The notes below the pieces were generated by a model. The model ran no database searches. It was not told the origin of the DNA and saw nothing but the letters and a program-made list of their open reading frames with translations. From Lichenostomus cassidix (lineage: Eukaryota; Chordata; Aves; Passeriformes; Meliphagidae): DNA of 64,000 bases. This document shows positions 1 to 30,862 of the stretch, one piece after another. A program made the translations under genes and the position numbers. Positions within the stretch are counted from its first letter, which is position 1. Every line of letters starts with the position of its first letter. The stretch spans positions 24,765,944 through 24,829,943 of the forward strand of contig CM039188.1 in the NCBI GenBank assembly GCA_008360975.2, written 5' to 3'.

Positions 1-128
1 TCAGCTAGTTATCTTAATCATTCTTTGCATATAGTGTTCCACTTGATAGTCCAGAATTTTGGAGCCTGGCATCTCACCAACCCCCGAAACAACTGCTACC
101 ACCGTGTTACAACTGAATAAAAAGAGGT

Positions 129-245
129 GCAGATCTCAGAAAAGCACCATTGTTTGTGCTGTCTGACTGTGCTGAGATCTGCTCCACCTAATTTCCACAC
201 ATACTGGGAGTGCCTGTCTTCATCTGAGCCAAAGCTGAGATCTGC
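129..245. repeat. Cluster of one inverted and two direct copies of GCTGAGATCTGC
   Basis: GCAGATCTCAG at 129-139 pairs with CTGAGATCTGC at 172-182. The inner arms AGCAC (143-147) and GTGCT (156-160) could also pair. A further direct copy, GCTGAGATCTGC, is at 234-245. Confidence 0.7.
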
Positions 246-1730
246 AGATGCTGCAGCTGACAGAATGAAAGGTCATTTTCATTTTCACAAGCTCTGCTCC
301 TGCTGAGCTGCTACAAGACATCCTGATGTCTTGATCCCAACCCCTTCCCCAAGCACTATTACAGACCCCCTTCCAGAGCTTCACAATTATAGCTTGCTTA
401 TAGTGTATTCCATCAATAAAAGTCAATTGACTCATGTTTCTAAGGTCATTTTAGACTACTCTGGCAGCAATAAAGGTGATTTAAATGGATATTACATTGT
501 CATTAACTTCAGGGCTATTTCCAATTGCCTGAGTGGCATCAAGAGACCTGAGTGTAACTGAAAAGCAGATTCCAAGGTTTCACCTCAGCAGGAGCTAACC
601 TCCATCACCCTGGAGCCACACACTAGAATATTCATATATCTGAAAATCATAAACACTTGTCTACAACAGCAAAATAGAGATAGAAATCTTGGACTGGACA
701 GGAGTGGGTTAGGATCACTCAGTAGTACTACCTCCTTGCTGCAGCTTCACTTGGAGTAGATTGGTTCAGGCAGCTACAAGTCCGTTTGCCTCTCCAAGGG
801 ATTAGGATACTCATCCCATGCCAGCCTCAATGCTATCCACATGACATAACCAAGAGATAAACTACTGCAAACTCCATATCAAGAATAAAACTTTTTTTTT
901 TTTTTTTTGTACTTGAAAGCTTAGTTATTTTGGGATTTTCAGGGCTTCGGAATGTTCTGGGTCATTTGGGCAAATCAACATATTCAACCACATAACATTA
1001 ACTTTGTATTGTTCTGCCACAGGTTACTGACTCACCAATATGCTTATTCATCACTTCCAGTGCTCCAGGGCTAATAAATCTTGAAAAATTAAAATTTCCC
1101 CATTTGTCTAAGATGATGTTTGTCTGGAGTGAGTTTTCTGAAAGTACTGCATAGACTGAGGAGCCAGAGTTTTACTCAGAACACAAGGGTCTATGCCCCT
1201 AAAATCTTTACACATTTTCAAAAAGTACCCACATAAAGCATCTTTAAACAGGAAATGGATTTACATCTCATATATTGGTCAGTAAGCCTGGAAAACTTCA
1301 ACATATTCTGGCTTCAGTATTTGCACACACTGGCTATATTCCATAGAAACAATCCAGAGAGGAGCAATACATGCGCCAAGACAGAATGCAAAAGATAAAA
1401 TTACAATATATTTCTGTACCAAGTGCTCTTGTACATACATAGTATTTCCCATTCCCCTATTGGCAGCCTAATGGATCTCAGTGTGGAATAAATAGCAAGG
1501 AATTACTATTGTACAGTCTTGCCAAATGGAAGTCAAAACACATTTTAAGCCCCAACAACATGATTACTCAAAGACGGAATAGGCAAGTGTAGCACTGAAT
1601 GCCAAATAAAGGGACGTAAACAAGAGTGATGGCCATTATCATGAACTGAACACCATGAAGTTGATAAACTAGCAGATGTAGAAATGAACTTAAATCAGTG
1701 CAGAATTCTATACTATTCTCCCACAAGACA

Positions 1731-1806
1731 AAAAAAACAAATTGACAAAAAAACCAAAAAAACAAACAAAAAAACCTAAAAACAAACAAAAAACCCCCAA
1801 AAAACT
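1731..1806. repeat. A/C-rich low-complexity tract near a splice donor
   Basis: Composed of A-runs separated by CC or C. On the gene strand it is a U/G-rich stretch beginning about 50 nt after the donor of the 1856-2080 exon. Confidence 0.8.
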
Positions 1807-1855
1807 TCACAGAGTTACATTGGTCTCCCTTTGCTAGCAAGTCAAGACTACTTAC

Positions 1856-2080
1856 CATTCTTGGACAGAATCACAGCCAAATATTCATGAAAGTAGGTGT
1901 TGATGTACAGCAGAAGGCTTGGAGTGTGTGTCGTGAGAAAGCTGAATGCAATATTCTCCTTGGACATGACAGCATCCACATAAATGGCAGAGCTTGAGGT
2001 GCTTGCATTCTTTGTGACAGGGTAAGGCTCTTGGAAAGTATAGGTAACAGAAGTGCCAGCCTCAAATAATGCAGAAACCT
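1856..2080 (-). CDS. CNTNAP5: CNTNAP exon: start of LamG4 (225 nt)
   Basis: This is the most 3' exon in the window. The acceptor is ATGCTTTCAG (AG complementary to 2081-2082) and the donor is a strong GTAAGT complementary to 1850-1855. Phase is 1 in and 1 out. The product reads VSALFEAGTSVTYTFQEPYP, VTKNASTSSSAIYVDAVMSK, ENIAFSFLTTHTPSLLLYIN and TYFHEYLAVILSKN, with a split Gly at the end. FSFxTTxxPSLLLYI...EYLAVIL is the opening of a laminin-G fold. An NAS sequon is present. The remaining LamG4 strands, the transmembrane helix and the short cytoplasmic tail must be encoded left of the window. An open frame at 1871-2398 overlapping this exon in another frame is a shadow. Confidence 0.94.
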
Positions 2081-11574
<9,494 letters not shown>

Positions 11575-11702
11575 TGTCTCCATAGCAACGCAAAGGGCCG
11601 ATTTTCCAAGCAGCCTCAGAATTTGATCGGTTTGTGTCAGTGATCACAATCTGAGTTACAGGCAAATGGTCTTTGTAAGCAAGGAGGCCGGTATCATTTG
11701 TC
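11575..11702 (-). CDS. CNTNAP5: CNTNAP exon: end of fibrinogen-like region leading into LamG3 (128 nt)
   Basis: The acceptor is AAAATCCAG (AG complementary to 11703-11704) and the donor is GTGAGT complementary to 11569-11574. Phase is 2 in and 1 out. It translates to [20 protein letters not shown] followed by [22 protein letters not shown]. The [17 protein letters not shown] and GPLRCYGDR motifs are strongly conserved in Caspr proteins. The R of GDR is a split codon completed by the next exon only 167 bp away. Two N-glycosylation sequons are possible (NDT and NRS). This exon contributes the tenth cysteine of the fibrinogen-like region, giving an even count across the four exons. Confidence 0.94.
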
Positions 11703-20825
<9,123 letters not shown>

Positions 20826-23800
20826 TTATGGAATACCTGTTGAGAAAGCAACAGTTCTGTTGTAATCCCGTTTGATTTGAGAAGCAGGTGTTTGCCTTAG
20901 GGCTCATGTGCCAGTTACTCAGGAGAACCTTGGCACCTTTCAGCTGCAAAGACATTGGGATGGAGAACCCAACACTGCTGTCTGCACCAGCTGTGTCCAG
21001 TGGTTTTTGTGTCACACTTGGGGGGAGATCTGATCACTGAGGGAGACTGAAAACAATTCTCCTGCCACAACTCACACTGCACAGACTGTACTGCACCACA
21101 CAGTACTGGACAAGGACCCCTGTTAGTGTCAACTCATTTTGCAGGAGCCTCGAGCCCTTGATCAGGGTTTCTTACCTTAAGAGTCAGATACAAAGAACAA
21201 AAATCTACAGAAATAACACAATAACTGATCTCGTACTACAGATTTAAGACAGTTCCTATCAAAGCTAAAACCAAAATTTCTATTGGTTTCTCAGGGAGTA
21301 GGACTAAGAATTTTAATGTGTTCTCCATGGGTGAAATTTGTAAATGCAAAGCTCCATAAGATATTAAAAAAGGTAGGATGTAAGCTGGAAAAAATATTTC
21401 CCTGCTTGAGAATCAATTTATCCCTGTGAAGCTATTTTCTATCTGCAGGAGCTTTAAGATCTGTGTATTTATACAAACTGAGACAGTTTTTTGTTTAAAT
21501 TTCTAAATCCATTATGCATCAAGCATTAAGTATTAATAGTCAGGTAGAGTAAGCAGAATCTGATGTAATGAAATTCAGATTAACATTTTTCTAAAACTGA
21601 CTTTGTCTTCCAGCTCAGATAACTTTTTCATTGACTCCTTAATCCTTAAATCAAGAAATGTAATCAGTTATACATACAGGTAGATGGCAAAATTTAGCAA
21701 AATTGAGATATCAAGACTTTTTGATCAAAGGAGATTGGAAAAATAAACTGCATAGCTAATGTAGAGAGCTAATGCATCAATTTATTCTTCTGCTTTACTA
21801 ACATTATTAGTAGGGAGTATTTCTCATTATACAAGGCAAGAAAGTCTAAATTATGAAATGCAATCAAGGTTAACTGTAGAGTGTAAGGGACTAATTAAAA
21901 TGAGTTTTAGAATCACTTGGCAAAATTAATTCATGTTTATTTTTCTTCTAAGCTTAGACTGCTCAACTGTAAATTCATGAAAAAAGGAAAATAAAAATAG
22001 GAAGAACAACTCCATTCTCATGATACCAGCAATTAAGACATGACGAATTTGACCAATACCCAGTGGTACTCATTAGAAAAACACAATCCAAGTACATCCA
22101 AGGATTCATCTTACAAAAATGTACACATTTGTTTTAGGCCTCATATTATTGTCAACACATTTATACTTTCTTTTCTATTCAGCTGATTTTCTTGCAGAAG
22201 TTGATTGCTGCAGCCAGTGAAACAGTCCTATACTATATTATTGGGAAATTACTCGGTAGATCTTGGAATAGTAATGTTAATTGAATAAAAGGGTGATTTG
22301 TCTAGGAGTAGAAATAGATATTATACAGAAGTGCTTAATCTAATTTTAAAAATGCCCATTCTGGAAAAAAATATTTAGATAAAGATAAATTGTTCAGGCC
22401 AACAGCAAATAATGGTGTTCATTAATAAAATACAATCTGTGTCAGTTTCCTTTGGCAGAAGTTATTATATACTTAAACATAACAATGCAATAAGCAATCA
22501 TTCACACGTATTAAGAATAAGTAATTTTCTGATGTCTTTTTCAGACCTGTTGCTATTTGTTTTATTGAGCAATATCAAGCAAACACATGTACATTCAGAT
22601 TTATGATACAGACTGGGGAAGTGGTAGAAGCACCACAGTTTGAGTCATTTACAACTAAATTAAATACAATGCTAAAAAACAGAGCATTCAACATTATAAG
22701 GAACAATCTTAGATCGTAAAGGGAACAGGCTATAAAAAACCAGTGTCTTTTCCAAAGTTCTATTTATTAGGCAGAGTTCTGTCACCCTTTACTCAAGATG
22801 AGCTGATTGTTCTCACTAACTAGTCCCCTAGAAATCAGCTGTACAATTAACAAAAATTATGCCCTGATTCTTCAAAATTCTTTTCCACACAGTTAGTTTT
22901 TAAACATGTGAGAAATCAGAACTTTTCAGCAAAGCATTTACAAATGTACAGTACTTCAGCAACATCTTCAGAGTGTAGGAATCCTGAAACTTATCTTGTA
23001 TGTCATACACCTGTAATGCTGAAGTAAAGCAATACTTCACAAACAGTGCCAATCAATCTGAGTTCTTTCCAGAAAATTTACACCATTATACCTTGGCAGA
23101 GCTGGAGGATGTCTTGCACTGAGATTGAGTTTGGCCACCTTGTGTTGATTCAGATTCTTTCTTCTAAGTCTGTAGATTTGTTGCAGTATCCTCACTTCTG
23201 TAATCATGGTATTACAGTTTTTTCAAAGCATTATCAATTCTCCACCAACTCAAAATGAATTAATTTCCCTTCTGTGGTGAAGCCACAGACCAAATCAATG
23301 ACATTAAGCAAGTATTTAAAATGAGCCCATCAACTTATGGTAACATAAGTCAGTAGAGTTCTACTTTAATATTTCTAGGCTAAAAAGTCTATTAATAAAA
23401 AGTGCTACTAATTCTTCATTATGTGCTTACACTGTTCCGAGCAACACAGAATTTGGTAAAAAACATTGTCAAAGGCCTGCTGCATAATTAAAATTTTTTT
23501 CCATTAATTTTTTTCTATTTATAATGAGAAAAAAAGCTCTCTAAGAAAAATTTTTAAAGGTTGTCTTTGAAATTGGTGCTATGGTTTTGAAGGAGAACAT
23601 GTGTGAAAAAAAATCCCAAACCAAGCGAAACAAACAAGTCCCAAGTAAATGAATTCACCAATAATAGAACAGGGACCAGTTTCTTCCCAATGATTTCCTT
23701 CTGCACTGCTTAAGCTGCCTTTGGAAGGTTTCAATTTTTATAACAAAGTCTTAAAAAAAAAATTTTTTTTTGGTTGTTTTTCCTGCAGAGAGCAGGATGA

Positions 23801-23862
23801 CAGTAATGTCATTGTCTGGAAGCCTCTAGAAACAGCTGTGATATTTACACCACTGTTTTTAG

Positions 23863-23968
23863 CATAATTTAATATGGTAGTATAATAAATGTAACATAAG
23901 CATAATGTATTAATACATTATAATGATAATAAAATACTATACCCACAATTAATTATAAAATATAAAAG
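23863..23968. repeat. AT-rich low-complexity tract
   Basis: Roughly 105 bp dominated by TAATA/ATTATA words, with almost no G or C. Confidence 0.75.
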
Positions 23969-26900
23969 AACCAAGCAGACACACCAAATTTTGTATCAAA
24001 CCAAGTACTCCTTTATGCTGCCAGGCACAGACTGTAGAAGGTAAGTCTGGCACAGATCTTCTGAAAGGAAAGAATAAGGGGTATCCTCTTCAGTAAACTC
24101 TCTGTTGGCCTATTCAACAGCTCAGTGTGTGCATCCAAAGAGTCAAGTAAGACTCTGGAAACCCTGACATATCCAATACTGCAATAGGTGGACAAGAACT
24201 CTGTCTGTGTCCATCCAGCAAGGCACAGAGGGTTGGGCTCTTCTCTGCTGCTAGTTCTCTGGCAGATTTGCTATAGCTGCTCCACCAGTGTGCTGAACTC
24301 AGCTGCCCATGGGCAGCTCTCTGCATGGAATCTGTAAGGAATTACCAAGTCTGGCCCTGACCCTATGGCTCACCAGCACAGAGGCTGAGGACTATGAAGA
24401 GCACAACAGACATGTGGAACTGTTTTCCAGTGATCCTTGGGAGATGCAGATTGAGATCAAATTCACCTGCACTGCATATCTGCCTCTTCTAGGGACAGGA
24501 ACAGCTGAACATGTTTTTGATGTTCTTCTACCAGCTTACAAGAAAACAGCTGCTCTTAAATCTCCCTCATACTGACAGTTCTCTCCTCTTCTGTATCAGG
24601 AGGCAATGACATTTGTAGCGAGATGTCATTTTTAAAGGTTTGAGCTTGCTCATGTTTTAAATGGCATTTTTTAAAAACATTATTTGCATAGGCACTCAGA
24701 AGCTGAAGGAAAGGCAGAAACAGCCTATCCCAACAGCATTTATACACACTAGACACTTATCACTATGTGTATAAATTCCAAGCAACTTCTGTGGACTCAG
24801 TTTGCCTTTATATAGGCAGAAAGTCTTAGCATTGACTTTTATGTTTATACAGTGTGAGTTAAAACAGAGCCATGCATTTTTAAAAGTATTATATTTAAAA
24901 TATTTGTCAAGATTTATCTGCATGGTTTGTCAGGTTGTTCTTGCTATGGCAACAAACAAAAATCTAATTATGGAAACACAGCAAGATAAATTGGATCCTG
25001 TGTTAAACTCCCATGCTATATAAACCTAAAGCCTGACACAGCACTTGCATACCCCTAAGACAGTCAAGGTTTTTGGGGTACACAAGTTATTGAAACAGGT
25101 CAGTTAAGGGTCTTTTTCGCCATCACATCAGATCAATCTATTTGCATTTTTCTGTTGAAGCACTGAAAGCATATTGTATTGAAACAACATTCTCTTGGCA
25201 ATCTTCATGTTAATTTTTTTTTCTCCAAATTCAAACCAAGTTAAGCAGAACTGAACTTGTTAAACCTTACATCTATAAATTTTACTGATGCAGATGTAAA
25301 TTAATTTACATCTATGCTGTTTTCTTTTAAAAGGAAAGAGTAATATCAAGAGGTAGTGAAAATTAGGAAAATACCAATTTGAAGAATTGCATAGAGAAAT
25401 CAAAGCCAATTATTTGAAATCTCACTCAAAAACATAAAATATGTTTGCACTAACCACCTCAACAATATCAAATCCTGCAAATGGCTCACCTGATACACTG
25501 AACAATAAGTTAAACAAGGAGTTAAGAGATTTTTTTCATGCATATATCTGTATATATACACACACACCTATGAGGCAATTTCAGCCTGAATAGCGGAATT
25601 CAGAGGCTAATCCGGAGAATAAATTATCATCCTCGATAATCAATTTTTAAAAGGTTCTTGAATAAATGGAGAAGGCAGTAACAGAGTGAGAAGGGAAAAC
25701 TGACTCAATATTTTTTGCAAGGGATTACCAAGATGCTGTTTGCCCATGCTTGATTTTTTTCCATTAAAATATTTTTATAGCCTTTTATATTGGAATTTTT
25801 AAACATTAAATTGACATAAAACCAAATTCTTCCCATTTGACCTTTCAACAGGAAAAAATTATAGTTTTGATAAATCAAAGAAAGATTATTTGTAATAATT
25901 CTGGACAAAAAAAAAGGGCAAATTGGAGAAATATTCCATACTTAGTTGAAAACACATAATTAATATCTTCTTAGAGGCTGTTTGTTCAGTGAAGAACTCG
26001 GTGGTATTAATGACTCAGAATCTGTATTGGTTTAAACAACAACTCCCACTGCTGGGAAAATAAACTGATAACACAAAGCGGGGTGAGCTCGGGCTGTGCT
26101 GCATTAACCACAATGTACTGCCTGTTGTTTGGAGTGGATGCTGGGATTTAACAGTGAAAATGGTGCTCTTTGGTTTGCAACCCTCAGCAAGGGTCTCGAG
26201 GCTCTGCCCCAGCCATGTGGCAGCAATTCCCACCCCTGAGATGGCAGGTTCTCTGCACCTCACAAACGACCCTGCTTTTAACTCAAGATCAGGTTACCTT
26301 GGAAAAAAAAAAAAGTGAAACAGACCAGGGCAAAAATGAGAATCCCCAGTGACATTGTTCCTCTGAACATTATTTACTCAGTGAGCCACCAAGTCACCAG
26401 TTGGTTTTGTACCACACTGCTCTGCTCCCATGTGGACACACACCTGTTTTATGCCTGTCTCATCTTTTTTAGAACAGCCATAATGACTATCTAATACTTC
26501 CTTTATTTAAAACCTTCCCCATGGCAATTGTGCCAATTTTATAGTCCTTCTTCTTTCTTGAAACTGTAACTCACATACCACTGCCCTCATTTTCAGAGAT
26601 GACAAGGATGGTTGTGTTGAAAATCACAGGTGGTCAAACACTGCAGCAAGACAGTCACTTTTTGTACTGAGTATCAACTGTGCCAGCCAACATTACTAAG
26701 AATCTCACTGAATTAGATTAAAATTTCTGCTCAGGTTCTGCAATTTTTATTCAAATCAGCTATCCAAAAGTGAAGTATTCCTGCTAATGTCACTGCACCT
26801 ACCCAATGGGCAAGATCTGGTCACAAAGTTTGCTCCTCATTCTAAAATTATTTTGTTTTGTGTGGTTAGGAAAAGGGGAAAGAAAGGCAGTACTTTGCTG

Positions 26901-29182
26901 ACATTTTGTTTCTTGCTATAGAGCTTTGCTGCCAAGGTGCACTGCTTGCACAGAGACCCAGGCTGAAGTAATTGCTTAAAAAAAAAAAAAAAGAAGAGAA
27001 AAAAGCATGTAGTAGCATTTGTCTGCTTCTCTTAAGCAGAGAAACCACTCTCCCTCTGGAGCAGCTGTTGTTGCAGTGTGCTCTGCTCTTCTGGAGTTGT
27101 TATGATATTCTCATAGATGAGAATGGGCAGAAAGAAGGTAAATAAACATGGACCTTTGTTTCTTCTACATTTAGCAGGAGCCTAATGAGCAGAACTGCTG
27201 AGCTGCAATGACAGAGTTAATGCCACTGCACATTTACAGTGCTTCAGCAAAAGCAAAATCATCATCAAGCCTCTGAGAGACAGATTTGAGGATGAGCATA
27301 AGGATGTCAAACCCAAACACTTTTAGTGCTGAGGAACATTAAATCTACATCCAAACTAAAATTTTATGCCTCATGAATGTCCCTGTTGAAGGCCTAAGAA
27401 GGCTGAAAATATTATGAGTACTTGCATTCTCCTCTGCCAGCCCAGGCTGGTTTGTTTTCCCAATAAATTTCTGGCCAAGTGACAAATTTCCTGAAAGATG
27501 CAAGTGGGACTCTAGCCAACGACAGAAACTATGTGAACAGCTGAAGGCAGGCAGGTTGGGGAGGAAAAACAACAACAAACAAACAACCCAAAGAAGATTA
27601 TAGTTTTTAGGGACAAATGACAAAACAGGAAGTGGCAGCTTTGAATCCTCAGCAGTTTTGCTGAAGATGAACTGGATATCCTACACTGCTGAAACAAAAA
27701 AAAAAAAATTATGTAATTTCCTTATTTTCTGCATTCCAGCTCACCTTCACTTCAAAACTGTCCCTCTTGCTTTCAACTCCTTTTCCTCTTCCTCATTCCT
27801 CTTTTCTTTTCCCATTTTCTCTGTTTAGCCTAAATCCTCCAGGTAAATTCAGATAAACAAGTCTGACACTGCCTTAACAGATAAGCCTATGACATTGATG
27901 CATGTTCTGCCACATCTTTACTCTGTACTGGGACCAGAAACCCATCAGTGCCCTGGATTCAATTGCAAGTGAATAATGACCATGGATAAGCCACAGTGGG
28001 CTCCAACACAATCCTGCCTAGGCCAGAGGAGCAGCTCCTGCTCAGCAGATGTCTGGACATTTTTCCCTGTGTCACAGGTACAGCCAGTAGGAATAATGGC
28101 AGTAAGATGAAGCCATCACTTCTTGTCCTCCCACTGCTCAACCAGCTCTTACATGTTCATTCTCATTCTCATCCTTACTCACCAGTACCCTCTCACCCCT
28201 TTCCACTGGAAGGACACCTCATGAGGTGGCCCAATAGAGTGCCCAGGAAATGGTCTTTCATCCTTAACCAGCTCTTCTGCAGAAGTATAAAAATGGTTAA
28301 TGAGAATAAATAGTAGTGAGTGCTGAATAATTATATTAATAAACAGAAGATAAACCAGATTATGTAATTCCAGTTCTTGTGAAAGTGCCTTGGGACACTG
28401 AAGGATCATATGTGATTTTCAGGTTCTCTGCACCTGCAGCAGACCAATATTCAGGGGCTCTCAAGGGCCTGAGGAAGACAGCAGGAGTGACATTTGCAGC
28501 CACCCTGAGGGCAGACAGTGACACAGCCCACTCTCTCTGTGTCTGAAGTCTTATCCACATTATCTTATGAGATAACTGGTTGAGATGCCCACATGAAATG
28601 GGGGAAAGCATGGAAGAAATGAGTGAGTTTATAACTTTAGACACATCATATGCTCTTTTGAGCTTTCTTTTTAAAGCATTTTATAATGGATGTGAAAGAG
28701 CCAAAGGGAAAGGAGAGAGCACTGAACTAATGCACCTTATAAAATACTGCAAGGTGAGAGTAGTAGTTTATCACAGCAGTTTTTGTTCTTAAATGCTATT
28801 TAAGTTTTCATAGATGAAAGCACTTTCAGAGGCTAGAAATAAGATTGCAGAGGACAGAGGGGAATAGTTGAAGCATCAATGACTATGAAAGGTGCAGCAA
28901 ACCGTAAACCAATCATTTCACCACAAGAAAACTTGGTATTCAACTATTATTCATGGAAATGTTGAAGTGAGAAAACTTTTACAGAACAGTAAAACCACAT
29001 TATAAGCAACTGTCCCAGGAAAGCCTTCCAGAAATAAGCACTTTGTAGCTCATTCATTTCCAATTATTTTCCAGGAATAATAAAGGGCAGATCCAGCAAC
29101 CAGAATAGAAGCACCCAGCTCCAGTGAAATCAGGGTAGTCCTGCTGATTTGTACTCACTGAGCATCAGGCTGTTCACAGGAA

Positions 29183-29262
29183 GACAGAACAGCTGAGGCT
29201 GAAGAGGACCTCTGGAGACAGTTTAGTCCAGCCCCCTGCTTCTAACTGTGCTGGAACAGATT
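29183..29262 (-). mobile_element. CR1 LINE 3'-end fragment
   Basis: The plus strand contains AGAGGACCTCTGGAGAC and then TTTAGTCCAGCCCCCTGCTT. This is the reverse complement of the conserved CR1 terminal block (GGACCTCTGGAGATCATCTAGTCCA-like). It is better preserved than the copy at 7544. No reverse transcriptase remains nearby. Confidence 0.75.
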
Positions 29263-30814
29263 CAGAATGTAAGAATTCCTTAGCAAAACTCTGCAGCTGG
29301 GTCAGGCAAAAGCACCATCTGCAGGTATGCAGCAAGTGGTATGCAGGCCTGAAAGATCTATTTTTAAAGAGGGTAAAAAAGAAAAGTTAATTATATATTT
29401 GATCCATTTGCTCTTGAATTATCCATCTCCACAGCTCAAACCCTTGGGAAAGGGCATGGATAAAGAGTAACAGAGGGATCACCATAGCTGCAGCACTTTG
29501 CAGCTCGTGCACTCCCTGGGGTGCAGTGATGGAACCCCCAGCTCTGCACAGCTCCCAGGCTCAGGTACTCTCAGCTGCCTATCAGCCTGAGCCTTTCACC
29601 AAGAAAGCCCAAAAAACATCAGGGCTACAGCCTGGCCTAATGGTGGTCTGTGAAAGTCAGGGTATAACTCAGAGCAGGCTGCTCGTTGTATGAACACAAG
29701 CCAGCTGGAGTTGAGTTGAATTTATAAAAAGATTGATCCAATTCTTGCTAGAAATCATGGACATTTGCCTGGATTATGCCCACAATGAAATGCGACTTGA
29801 TAAACTAGAAAAAGAAAATAGATAAAATGGGGACATTTGGGACATTTAATAGGAGACTGGATGAGTTACAGAAAAACATGCTGTGGAAAGCAATCTTCTC
29901 TTGGTCCTTTGGGAGAAACTACATACACTAATAACAGTTCTTCTCCCCTCCTTTATTTTGAAAAGTGTCTGAGTAAAAATGGAATTACCTTACTCAACAG
30001 AACTGTTTCCTGTATATGCAGTTTTAACTACCAGCATTAATAATGAGAAAAGGATCCTTATTATTTCTTTTTTTACCCCTGCTCACATTGCACCAACATA
30101 GTCATTAGTGGCTTAAATGGACTGTCTTCAGATCTGACAACCCTCCACAAAAGACAGATTAATTTTGTTCCCATTGTACTTGCAACGGCAGCTTCTAGGA
30201 ATAACAAAAACTAGATTCAGGTATAGAGAATCTTTATTAGCACTATTGATTCACGAAGCAACAAGAACACACCTTGTCCTTCAGCTCCTAGGTTAATACA
30301 GCACGGCTGACAGTAGGAGAATAACATCTATTTACCTGGGGTGAATCTGACCAGAAAGTCATTTCCACAGCATGCCTTATTGGAGTGCAACCACTAATTG
30401 GCTCCTCTAAGTGGCTGATAATAATTACTAAATTTCAAGGCTCAGATTAATCTTAAAGAAATCAGAAAACATCATCAGTAAATACACTGAATATCTGATC
30501 TGGAATAAAAATAGAAAAACAGTCTTAATAGAATATAAATTAGAAGAGATAAAAACATATTGATAATCACTTTAAAGCTGAAATCCCCAATTAAATAAAT
30601 TAGAGAATTTTCTTAAAACTCATAGTAGCATTCTCAGATATTATTGGGATGGTGCTTCTGTTTTGGAAAGACACTTTTGGAAAATTAGATCACATCTCAA
30701 GCTCCTCATCTCAAGTTTCCTGTAATGTTATCTGGGTAAATGAGCATGTTTGGTAAGAGGGAAGTCCAATATTACTCACCATGGCGTTTTAAATAAAAAG
30801 CCCAAGGTTTGGGT

Positions 30815-30862
30815 CTTTTGTTTCTTTTGCTTTGGTTTGGGTTTTTTTGTTTGTTTGTTTTT
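30815..30862. repeat. T/G-rich low-complexity tract
   Basis: Runs of TTTG/GTTT with T7 and T6 blocks. Simple sequence only. Confidence 0.7.

Larger units (their letters stand above)
1..1855 (-). other. Intron (partial), downstream of the LamG4 exon
   Basis: This intron starts at the donor at 1854-1855 and runs off the left edge. It contains an A/C-rich low-complexity tract at 1731-1806 (T/G-rich on the gene strand), a 17-T run at 892-908 and an inverted/direct repeat cluster at 129-245. I see no exon or recognisable mobile element in the rest. Confidence 0.85.

Noticed and set aside
1..1855. Search for the remaining LamG4, transmembrane and tail exons
   Set aside because: No minus-strand frame resembling these parts is present.
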